From an uncultured Flavobacteriales bacterium (lineage in GTDB: Bacteria; Bacteroidota; Bacteroidia; Flavobacteriales_D; Crocinitomicaceae), in the NCBI GenBank assembly GCA_913020765.1, contig CAJWAO010000013.1:1-41076 (forward strand): a stretch of DNA of 41,076 nt, in the 5' to 3' direction. Within the stretch, counting starts at the first letter, position 1. Every line of letters starts with the position of its first letter. The notes below the pieces were generated by a model. It searched no databases and had not been told where the DNA came from. It was given only the letters and a program-made list of their open reading frames with translations. Made by a program: the position numbers and the translations under genes. Shown here piece after piece: positions 8,896-15,844 of this stretch.

Positions 8896-11349
8896 CTACA
8901 TCTGAATCAACAGTCTGAACATAAAGTTACGTCCTGCCTGAGGGTAATAGAAATTTTCTACTATTCTCTGTCCACCGGCAATATAACCCCAAGTATATCC
9001 ATTATTTTGGTACTTGGCGTCCAAGATATTGTTGCACTGAATACCTAAAGTGATTGACTTGAAAACAAGGTCTTCAATTGTGTAATTTAGACTCACATTT
9101 GAATATGTGAAGGCATCGATTTTTCGGTCCTGATTTGACGTATTGTCTAGAAATTGATCGCCCACATATTTTGTCATCCAGTTTAATGCAAGACCATCTA
9201 GAAGTCTGTAAGTAAATCCGATATTTCCGATTACGTTGGGTGAAAAAGCCATATCCGTATTCTCGTGTTCAATTTGTGTCTGTTCGTAATTTGGATCATC
9301 ATAATTATCGACATATTCAGTAAATGAAGCAATCTTATTTTCACTGAACGTGAATCCCGCATGGACATCGAACTCATCGATTGGTCGCACAATTGCTGCT
9401 AGCTCAATTCCGAGTCTATAGCTTTCGTCTACATTGATTCGAGTGTATGCACCCACGTCATTTATTTTACCTGTATTTATCAGTTGGTTTTCGTAATTCA
9501 TAAAATAAATATTGGTACGCACCTGAAGCTTGGCGGCCTCAAAAGAATGTCCTAGCTCGAAATCCATTAAAGTCTCATGCTCTGGACGGCTTTGCATAGA
9601 GCTTTCTCTGAAATCCTTGCGAACAGGCTCTCTATTTCCAATACCAGCGCTCAGAAATAACCTGTTGTTTGCATCAAAAGTGAAAGAACCACCTATTTTA
9701 GGATTGATGAAATGATAAACCTCTTTTTGGTCTAAATCAATGAGGTTTCCAGAAACATCATCAAAACCACCAAAATTATAGTCAACATAGCGGTACTGAA
9801 GATCTGCATAGAGGCTCCAATTGTCTTTTACATAATCTGCCTTTAGGTATGAGCTAAATTCTGATTTCTGGGCATTATTGTCGTAATAGCGGTCGTAAAT
9901 CTCACTCTCAGATGCATATCTTGCCCAAACAAGTTCACCGAAATGATCGCCTATGTAGGTATTTCCCGCTCCACCGAGCTGAAGGCTTAAATTTGAATTT
10001 ACGGTATGAGATAGCGAATATACACCACCTACAAAATCGTTATCTAACCAGCGGCGGCGAATTAAATCTGTACTCGTCACAGTATCTGCTCCAATAATTA
10101 CATTACTAAGCCCATACTCATTTAGGTTTTCGCCAAATTTATATTGCTCGTAATACCCTCTTCCTTTCGTGTAATGACCTGCAACGTTCAGCGTCGTTTT
10201 TGGGGAAAAAGTATGCGTAAAGTGAAGCTGGTAATTGTCCTGTTGGTAGTTGTCAACTTCATCCTGGTAGGTATAGTAGTTGTATGAACGACCAGACTGC
10301 AATAAATTTGTGCGTTCTGCATCCGACAAGTAATTTCTGTCTGCATAGGCATTCATCTCATCAACATCGCCATTAACGACACTTTCAGGAGTTCCATACC
10401 AAGATTGGTAAGTGCGTTCTTTACCACTAAAAGCAACAGCCTTGATCAATGATTTTTTTCCAACGTAAGAACCAGATAAATAAAAGGATTTCAGATTGGA
10501 ACTAGCTCTATCAATAAACCCATCACTCAATACCCTTGACAAACGAACATCCATGGCGAATTTACCTCCGATTAAACCTGTTCCTGCACGTACTGAACTT
10601 TTCCAGGTATTAAAGCTTCCAACAGCGTTGTCTATTGTACCATAGGCTTCCTCGGAGATGTTATCAGTCTTGATATTTACACTTGCTCCAAAAGAAGCCG
10701 CCCCGTTTGTTGATGTACCCACACCACGCTGAACTTGGATATTGTCAACAGAGCCAACCAAGTCTGGCATATTCACCCACCATACGCCGTGGGATTCTGG
10801 ATCGTTTACAGGGATTCCATTGATGGTCACATTGATTCGTTCTGCATCAACTCCTCGAATTCGCATTCCTGTATATCCGATTCCAGCCCCTGCATCTGAT
10901 GTCGTCACGACAGAAGGCATTGTATTCAATAAAATAGGAAGGTCCTGTCCAAAGTTTTTACCTTCTAAATCTTCAGCCTTATCAATTTGTGTAGCTGAAG
11001 AAGGAACGATCTGAGGCCTTGTTGCATCTACCTGAACCGTTTCTAAATTTTGCACCTGCTTGAAGAGCTGCACCTTTAATTGTCCTGTTTTGCCTTCGAT
11101 TGAAATTTCTTGCTCTGCATAACCCAATGCGCTCACAATAATCAGTTTCGAATCAGAAGCTATGTTCTCAATTTTGAAATTTCCCTCGAAATCACAAATG
11201 GTTCCTTTTTGCGACTGATCCACGCGTATTTTCGCAAAAGGAATGGCGATACCATCCTCAGATTTGACAACTCCGAAAAGTGTTTTTTGCGAAAAACCTA
11301 AAAGAACAAATAAAGAAAAGGAAAGAGTTAAAAAAACGCTTGTTTTCAT
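8896..11349 (-). CDS. TonB-dependent outer-membrane receptor, probable thiamin/TPP importer (riboswitch-controlled)
   Basis: An 817-residue receptor of the outer membrane. From the ATG at 11349: signal peptide (MKTSVFLTLSFS..., about 1-21), a carboxypeptidase-regulatory-like beta domain (about 22-100), and a plug domain (about 115-230, with IGYTGMRIRGVDAERINVTI). The 22-stranded barrel runs to the end and finishes with the typical terminal strand GRNFMFRLLIQM. An in-frame TTG at 11373 would add eight residues before the signal peptide and is not favoured. The substrate is inferred from the TPP riboswitch in the leader (11414-11490). Riboswitch-linked TonB receptors of Bacteroidota were earlier predicted by comparative genomics to import thiamin. 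No inner-membrane thiamin transporter is in the window. Confidence 0.93.
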   Translation of the reverse strand: MKTSVFLTLSFSLFVLLGFSQKTLFGVVKSEDGIAIPFAKIRVDQSQKGTICDFEGNFKIENIASDSKLIIVSALGYAEQEISIEGKTGQLKVQLFKQVQNLETVQVDATRPQIVPSSATQIDKAEDLEGKNFGQDLPILLNTMPSVVTTSDAGAGIGYTGMRIRGVDAERINVTINGIPVNDPESHGVWWVNMPDLVGSVDNIQVQRGVGTSTNGAASFGASVNIKTDNISEEAYGTIDNAVGSFNTWKSSVRAGTGLIGGKFAMDVRLSRVLSDGFIDRASSNLKSFYLSGSYVGKKSLIKAVAFSGKERTYQSWYGTPESVVNGDVDEMNAYADRNYLSDAERTNLLQSGRSYNYYTYQDEVDNYQQDNYQLHFTHTFSPKTTLNVAGHYTKGRGYYEQYKFGENLNEYGLSNVIIGADTVTSTDLIRRRWLDNDFVGGVYSLSHTVNSNLSLQLGGAGNTYIGDHFGELVWARYASESEIYDRYYDNNAQKSEFSSYLKADYVKDNWSLYADLQYRYVDYNFGGFDDVSGNLIDLDQKEVYHFINPKIGGSFTFDANNRLFLSAGIGNREPVRKDFRESSMQSRPEHETLMDFELGHSFEAAKLQVRTNIYFMNYENQLINTGKINDVGAYTRINVDESYRLGIELAAIVRPIDEFDVHAGFTFSENKIASFTEYVDNYDDPNYEQTQIEHENTDMAFSPNVIGNIGFTYRLLDGLALNWMTKYVGDQFLDNTSNQDRKIDAFTYSNVSLNYTIEDLVFKSITLGIQCNNILDAKYQNNGYTWGYIAGGQRIVENFYYPQAGRNFMFRLLIQM

Positions 11350-11413
11350 TTTTAAAAAATTAAACAAGAACAAGGGGCCAATTCTTATTGGTTATAAATA
11401 ATTGACTAGCTCG

Positions 11414-11490
11414 GTCATCTTCCCTGCGCAGGCATTATCCTAATCAGGTTCAATGGGTATAATCTCAGCCTTTCGGCACCCCTTAGAGAC
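11414..11490 (-). promoter_or_regulatory. TPP riboswitch (THI element) in the leader of the TonB-dependent receptor
   Basis: Read on the minus strand, the element has every conserved block of the TPP aptamer in order: GGGGTGCC, GGCTGAGA, TACCC, GAACCTGAT, GGATAATGCC and GCGCAGGGA. The ends GTCTC (11490-11486) and GATGAC (11419-11414) can pair as P1. P3 is a very short hairpin (GCCGAAAGGC). The aptamer begins a few bases after the -7 box, so it is at the extreme 5' end of the transcript, and the receptor ATG lies 65 nt beyond it. No T-tailed terminator is visible in those 65 nt, which suggests control of translation initiation. TPP binding is expected to switch the receptor off. Confidence 0.95.
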
Positions 11491-11494
11491 GGTG

Positions 11495-11502
11495 CAAAAT
11501 TA
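11495..11502 (-). promoter_or_regulatory. Predicted -7 box for the riboswitch/receptor transcript
   Basis: TAATTTTG on the minus strand is a perfect TAnnTTTG match, 4 nt from the 5' end of the aptamer. No clear TTTG is seen at the -33 distance. Its position right in front of the riboswitch makes it credible. Confidence 0.6.
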
Positions 11503-11554
11503 ATTATTTTTTAAAACACGACGTGGAAAGCTTAATAAATTTTATTTTCATATT

Positions 11555-11797
11555 ATGAATTGGGAAGAATCAGATGGAAAACTAGTTAGAAATGTAAAAT
11601 GCCAGAATTTTACAGAGGCGCTAAACTTATTGAATAAAATTGCAGTCATCGCCGAATCAATGAATCATCATCCAGATTTAAAAATCTACAGTTATAAATT
11701 TCTGAGTATTGAGGTCTATTCACATGATACGAACTCCATTACCGCGAAAGATTATGAACTAGCACAGGCACTAGATCATATTTTGGATAGGAAATAA
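11555..11797 (+). CDS. phhB: Pterin-4a-carbinolamine dehydratase
   Basis: An 80-residue protein of the PCD/DCoH family, which dehydrates 4a-hydroxytetrahydropterin so that the cofactor of aromatic amino acid hydroxylases can be regenerated. The family signature is present: NHHPD at 37-41 with the catalytic histidines, then YSYKFLSIEVYSHD and ITAKDYELAQALD. The length (family about 95-110) is short at the N-terminus, but the ATG at 11555 is preceded by AT-rich DNA without an earlier in-frame start that looks plausible. It is divergent from the riboswitch-controlled receptor. No phenylalanine hydroxylase gene is nearby. Confidence 0.92.
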   Translation: MNWEESDGKLVRNVKCQNFTEALNLLNKIAVIAESMNHHPDLKIYSYKFLSIEVYSHDTNSITAKDYELAQALDHILDRK

Positions 11798-11827
11798 GAG
11801 GATTATTTTTTTCAACTCTTTGACGAC

Positions 11828-11867
11828 AAAAAAAGGGCTGGCTAACGCATAGTTAACCAACCCTTTT
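11828..11867 (-). terminator. Rho-independent terminator of the TolB-like envelope gene
   Basis: The 16-nt arms 11831-11846 and 11852-11867 enclose a 5-nt loop. The two mismatches on the plus strand become G-U pairs on the minus strand, and there the stem is followed by seven T's (A's at 11828-11834). It is therefore best suited to minus-strand transcripts ending after 11886. It may also stop phhB, whose strand has a second T run at 11876-11882. Confidence 0.88.
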
Positions 11868-11885
11868 AAATGCTCTTTTTTTATA

Positions 11886-13055
11886 TTAGAGACCAGTCAT
11901 CACTGTCGTTTTTTTCTTGGTAACATTGAAACCAATGTTTATACCTGCAATACCCCCACCACCTCGAGAAGAATAAAAAATATTCACGGGTATGTTCAAG
12001 GCTCCTGACCTAAATGTTCTTCCAAAAGCCATCACAAACATGAAAGCTCCTTTTACATCCGCACGATCATCAAGGGTTTCTTCCATTGTATTCATTATGT
12101 CTAAATAATCTGGATTATTCATGTGCGAGTTATATGACTCTCCAGAATTCGGATTAAACTCGCCTTCCCAATAGTCTTGGTATTCACGTTGGGTCTGGTA
12201 ATCACCATCCACGAATCTACCCATGGATGTTTTCGTTAATGTAAAACCAGGGCCGAAGGCAAATTCCCATGCCGAATCACCAAATCTAAAACCATTTAAA
12301 ATGGATAATGTTGGTATAAATTTTCCTTGCTCCAATCCATTCACATTAAAGATAAACTCAGCGAGTGCAGAAAAATTATCTGTACCCACATATTGCGCCT
12401 CAAGTTGATAACCGATCATACTTACAGCAGGGAAAATATCTAATCCACCCTGAGACTTCGATCGATTCGCATATTCATAAAAAGCACCTGTCATAAAACC
12501 AACTCCAACACGAGGACCTGCATTACTCACCTTACCCACATTGGCTTTTGTAATGATGTCATTGTCGAACTTTAGTCGATCGCTGAGCTCTTTGTTCACT
12601 GGAATATCCAACATTTCTGTAAGTAAGACCTCAACCATTCTTTGCAGCTCTTTTTCTTGATTGGTGAATTCTTTTAAGCCCGACTTGTAGACTGAATTGT
12701 TCGCAACATCAATCATTTTGAGGGTGATCACAATTTTATTACCAAGTAAATCAAAGCTTCCCGTCATCATATAATTGGCACCCAGCTTTTGCCCAAATTC
12801 TACAAGGCATTTTTTACTTAAACAAGACGTTTTGTAAGCCTCATTAGAGTCATAGAGATCCTGCATGTCGAACTTATCATATACCGAATACTTATTAAGC
12901 TTTGAGAGTTCCAAGCGTATCATTTTAGCACACATTTCTGGTGTTGCATAAAGGCCTTCAACATTTGGATTGGCGACAGCAATAGATGAGTTTCCCTGTG
13001 CGACACCTCCCAAAGTAAAGGCAAATAGACATAGTATTAATAAAGTACTTTTCAT
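11886..13055 (-). CDS. Envelope protein with TolB-N/CsgG-like domain and C-terminal beta-barrel-like region
   Basis: A 389-residue protein with a signal peptide (1-20, ending GGVAQ). Residues about 25-155 form an alpha/beta domain with TPEMCAKMIRLELSKL, CLSKKCLVEFGQKLGANYM and IVITLKMIDVANNSV. This pattern (a paired-cysteine segment, then a strand describing a variable) resembles TolB N-terminal and CsgG/LpoB-like domains that sit in the periplasm. From about 180 the sequence becomes glycine- and aromatic-rich beta strands (GPRVGVGFMTGAFYEY, WEFAFGPGFTLTKT), likely a small barrel or beta sandwich. No precise function can be assigned. It has a strong terminator downstream and is divergent from the 498-aa gene at 13291. 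Confidence 0.75.
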   Translation of the reverse strand: MKSTLLILCLFAFTLGGVAQGNSSIAVANPNVEGLYATPEMCAKMIRLELSKLNKYSVYDKFDMQDLYDSNEAYKTSCLSKKCLVEFGQKLGANYMMTGSFDLLGNKIVITLKMIDVANNSVYKSGLKEFTNQEKELQRMVEVLLTEMLDIPVNKELSDRLKFDNDIITKANVGKVSNAGPRVGVGFMTGAFYEYANRSKSQGGLDIFPAVSMIGYQLEAQYVGTDNFSALAEFIFNVNGLEQGKFIPTLSILNGFRFGDSAWEFAFGPGFTLTKTSMGRFVDGDYQTQREYQDYWEGEFNPNSGESYNSHMNNPDYLDIMNTMEETLDDRADVKGAFMFVMAFGRTFRSGALNIPVNIFYSSRGGGGIAGINIGFNVTKKKTTVMTGL

Positions 13056-13290
13056 TATATATATTTTTTAATTTCTTCACAAAGGAATAGAATTTATTCA
13101 TATCACCGACAAAAAAAATATTTTTTTGAAGATATTTTTAAAAGACTATAATTTAAAATAATGCATTGATTTACAATAATTTAAATACTTTTAAAAAGGA
13201 TATATATATTTAAAAATAAATTGAAGCCTATTTACTTCAAAAGCATATTTTATTTAAACTTTGGCTTTCAAATTAGATTAATATCATTCT

Positions 13291-14787
13291 ATGGACTTAA
13301 TTAAAGAAATCATCTTGACATTATCCGATCCAGATAAGAAAGAATTTGAGCAATTCATTTCGCGAAAACGTCCCGGAGCAATGAGAAAAGATGTCGACGT
13401 GTTTCGAAAGCTTTTTTCGTCATATAATGAAGGAAAAAAAGGCGAAATCGGTATGGTTGGCAACCAGAACTATCACGCAATTCGGAAGAGAATCGCAAAG
13501 TCACTTACAAATTTCATCATACTGAAGAAATCCATTTCGGAGCAAAAGGAAAACAAAAGAGATGGTATGATTTTAATGATTTCGTATTTCATTGAAAGAA
13601 AAAAATTTCAAGCTGCTTGGGACTTGCTAATCAAAGAGGAAAAAAATGCGGAAAAATCAAATAATGTAGATTTAAATTTAAAAATTCAGCGTCTTAAACT
13701 TAAAATATTACCATACTTCAACCAGGAGCTTTTCCCTGCAATAAAAGCGAAAATTCTTGACCTTCAAAGCAAGCAAGCAAAGCTAGACCAATTTCAATTG
13801 TATTTTATTCAAATTAAAAATGACCTGAAATTAAAAATTGCAGAAGGAAGTGTAGAATCACCGACTAAAATCATTAAAGGTGCACTCACTCAGTATGAAA
13901 ATCTCAAGGCTGAATACAAAAACCCAAATATTCACTTGAAGGTTATTGAAATGATTCGTGCCGAATATATTGTAAATCGAAAATTCAAGGTTTTCGCTGA
14001 GGTAGCTCAAAAATATTATGATGAGTTTTCTGAGGAGGCATTCGAAGACCATGCGCAGATCAATACATACGCCCAAATTGAATACATTATGTCGTATACG
14101 TTCTTAAATACGAGAAACTTCAAAAAATCACTCTACCACCTTGCAAAATTGGAAGACCTCATGTCGAGAAGTGAAACAGTCAACCTAAATTACCGAGGCA
14201 AGAGAATGGCCATCTCAAGTTTTATTCAAGTATTTGATTATAAAATTGATCAAGCGATAAAGCAAACAGAAATATTCTTGGAAACTGAAATCAACAAATT
14301 AACGATACAAGAAAATTTAAATTTGTCCTTAAATCTTTCAGGTTATTATATCATTGTAGGGGATTACTCAAGAGCTATTCGGATTCTCAATTTCATGTCA
14401 GAATCTGATAAATACTATCAAAAGGAAATGGGTCGAGAGTGGCTGATAAGAAAAGAAATGATTTTTGCGATTGTTCAAACCTCAATTGGAAACACCGATT
14501 ACAGCATTAAAATCATGAATGGAATTGAGTCAAAACATAAGGAGATGCTCGATGTGGACCAATACGGGATGGTTAGACACTTTATTAGTGCAATTAAAAC
14601 GTACATCAAGAATCCACATGAGGCAGATCAAAAGATGTTATCACAATTTGAAGAGAAAATAAATCTGAGAAAAGAAAGGGTTTTCCGGGACCCACGATTG
14701 ATTATATTCTATGCTTGGATGCGTTCCCGATACGCGAAAAGAGATGCTTACGAAATTTTAATGGAAGAATACAAGCAGATTGAATAA
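13291..14787 (+). CDS. Conserved hypothetical alpha-helical (TPR-like) protein
   Basis: A 498-residue cytoplasmic protein without signal peptide or membrane segment. It opens with LIKEIILTLSDPDKKEFEQF, then a Lys/Arg-rich helix and a long series of amphipathic helices of about 30-40 residues with alternating Tyr/Ala/Leu positions (for example FKVFAEVAQKYYDEFSEEAF, FKKSLYHLAKLEDLM, YSRAIRILNFM). This looks like a degenerate TPR or similar solenoid. Proteins of this size and opening occur in Bacteroidota without assigned function. The 235 bp upstream (13056-13290) are about 80% AT and hold the divergent control region; the best -7-like match there is AAACTTTG near 13256. No operon partner is visible. 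Confidence 0.75.
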   Translation: MDLIKEIILTLSDPDKKEFEQFISRKRPGAMRKDVDVFRKLFSSYNEGKKGEIGMVGNQNYHAIRKRIAKSLTNFIILKKSISEQKENKRDGMILMISYFIERKKFQAAWDLLIKEEKNAEKSNNVDLNLKIQRLKLKILPYFNQELFPAIKAKILDLQSKQAKLDQFQLYFIQIKNDLKLKIAEGSVESPTKIIKGALTQYENLKAEYKNPNIHLKVIEMIRAEYIVNRKFKVFAEVAQKYYDEFSEEAFEDHAQINTYAQIEYIMSYTFLNTRNFKKSLYHLAKLEDLMSRSETVNLNYRGKRMAISSFIQVFDYKIDQAIKQTEIFLETEINKLTIQENLNLSLNLSGYYIIVGDYSRAIRILNFMSESDKYYQKEMGREWLIRKEMIFAIVQTSIGNTDYSIKIMNGIESKHKEMLDVDQYGMVRHFISAIKTYIKNPHEADQKMLSQFEEKINLRKERVFRDPRLIIFYAWMRSRYAKRDAYEILMEEYKQIE

Positions 14788-14793
14788 CTGGCC

Positions 14794-15774
14794 TTAAATA
14801 AATGTAGCAATTATTTTCGCAATTTGAACAGCATTCGTAGCAGCTCCTTTTCTCAAATTATCGGTTACAATCCACAAATTTACAGTTCTGGGTTGAGACT
14901 CGTCCCGCCGAATACGGCCAACAAAAACCTCATTTTTGCCTTCAGCATGAATGGGCATTGGATAAACCTGCTTCGAGGGATCATCCATGACGACTATTCC
15001 TGGCATCGCAGACAAAACCTCTCTCAGTTCTTCAAGCTTAAACTCATGCTCAAATTCAACATTTACAGCCTCTGAATGCCCACCAACAATTGGTACACGA
15101 ACCGCCGTTGCCGAGACATTAATTGTAGGGTCTAAGATTTTTTTAGTTTCATTGGTAAGCTTCATTTCTTCTTTTGTGTAGTCATTTTCAAGAAAAACAT
15201 CACACTGAGGAATACAGTTTTTATCAATAGGATAAGAATAAGCCATATCTGACTCAATCCCTACACGCTCATTATTCATTTGCTTCACAGCTTTCACACC
15301 AGTTCCCGTTATAGATTGATAAGTGGACATGACAACTCTTTTGACTCGATACTTATCGTGCAGGGGTTTTAATACAAGGACTAGTTGAATGGTGCTGCAA
15401 TTTGGATTTGGAATGATTGTATCGCTTTTGGTGAGTGTCTGACCGTTCACCTCTGGAACGATTAATTTTTTTGAAGGATCCATTCTCCATGCCGAAGAGT
15501 TGTCAATGACATAAGTCCCCTGTTCTGCAAATTTAGGCGCCCATTCCAATGATACTGAACCCCCCGCGGAAAAAATAGCAATATCTGGATTTTCCTTAAG
15601 TGCTTCATGCATTTCTACAACGGAATACTCCGCTCCATTAAATTGGATTTTGGAGCCTTTTGACTTTAATGAAGCGACCGGAATAAGTGTTGTGACGGGA
15701 AGCCCCATCTCCGTGAGAACTTTTAACATTACTTGACCAACCATTCCTGTTACACCAACAACTGCTACTTTCAT
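14794..15774 (-). CDS. asd: Aspartate-semialdehyde dehydrogenase
   Basis: A 326-residue NADP-dependent enzyme that reduces aspartyl phosphate to aspartate-4-semialdehyde on the way to lysine/diaminopimelate, threonine and methionine. The nucleotide-binding loop is VVGVTGMVGQ (5-14). The catalytic cysteine is C126 in PNPNCSTIQL, and the acid/base histidine is H233 in VGGHSEAVNVE. Length is normal for the bacterial family. Its stop lies 6 nt from the converging stop at 14787, with no terminator between them. It seems monocistronic, divergent from the lamin-tail gene at 15845. Confidence 0.97.
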   Translation of the reverse strand: MKVAVVGVTGMVGQVMLKVLTEMGLPVTTLIPVASLKSKGSKIQFNGAEYSVVEMHEALKENPDIAIFSAGGSVSLEWAPKFAEQGTYVIDNSSAWRMDPSKKLIVPEVNGQTLTKSDTIIPNPNCSTIQLVLVLKPLHDKYRVKRVVMSTYQSITGTGVKAVKQMNNERVGIESDMAYSYPIDKNCIPQCDVFLENDYTKEEMKLTNETKKILDPTINVSATAVRVPIVGGHSEAVNVEFEHEFKLEELREVLSAMPGIVVMDDPSKQVYPMPIHAEGKNEVFVGRIRRDESQPRTVNLWIVTDNLRKGAATNAVQIAKIIATFI

Positions 15775-15822
15775 CTCACTGTTAAATCTTTATTGAATCA
15801 CAATCTGTGGGTGTAAAATTAA

Positions 15823-15830
15823 TATATTTG
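15823..15830 (+). promoter_or_regulatory. Predicted -7 box for the lamin-tail gene
   Basis: TATATTTG is a perfect TAnnTTTG match placed 14 nt before the ATG at 15845, so the leader would be less than 10 nt. No convincing -33 TTG at the usual distance. Confidence 0.5.
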
Positions 15831-15844
15831 AATACAATCGAGAT

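Noticed and set aside
11350-11373. Start of the TonB-dependent receptor at TTG 11373
   Set aside because: It would put eight residues before a normal signal peptide and would place the start codon within the proposed switch sequence; the ATG at 11349 fits better.
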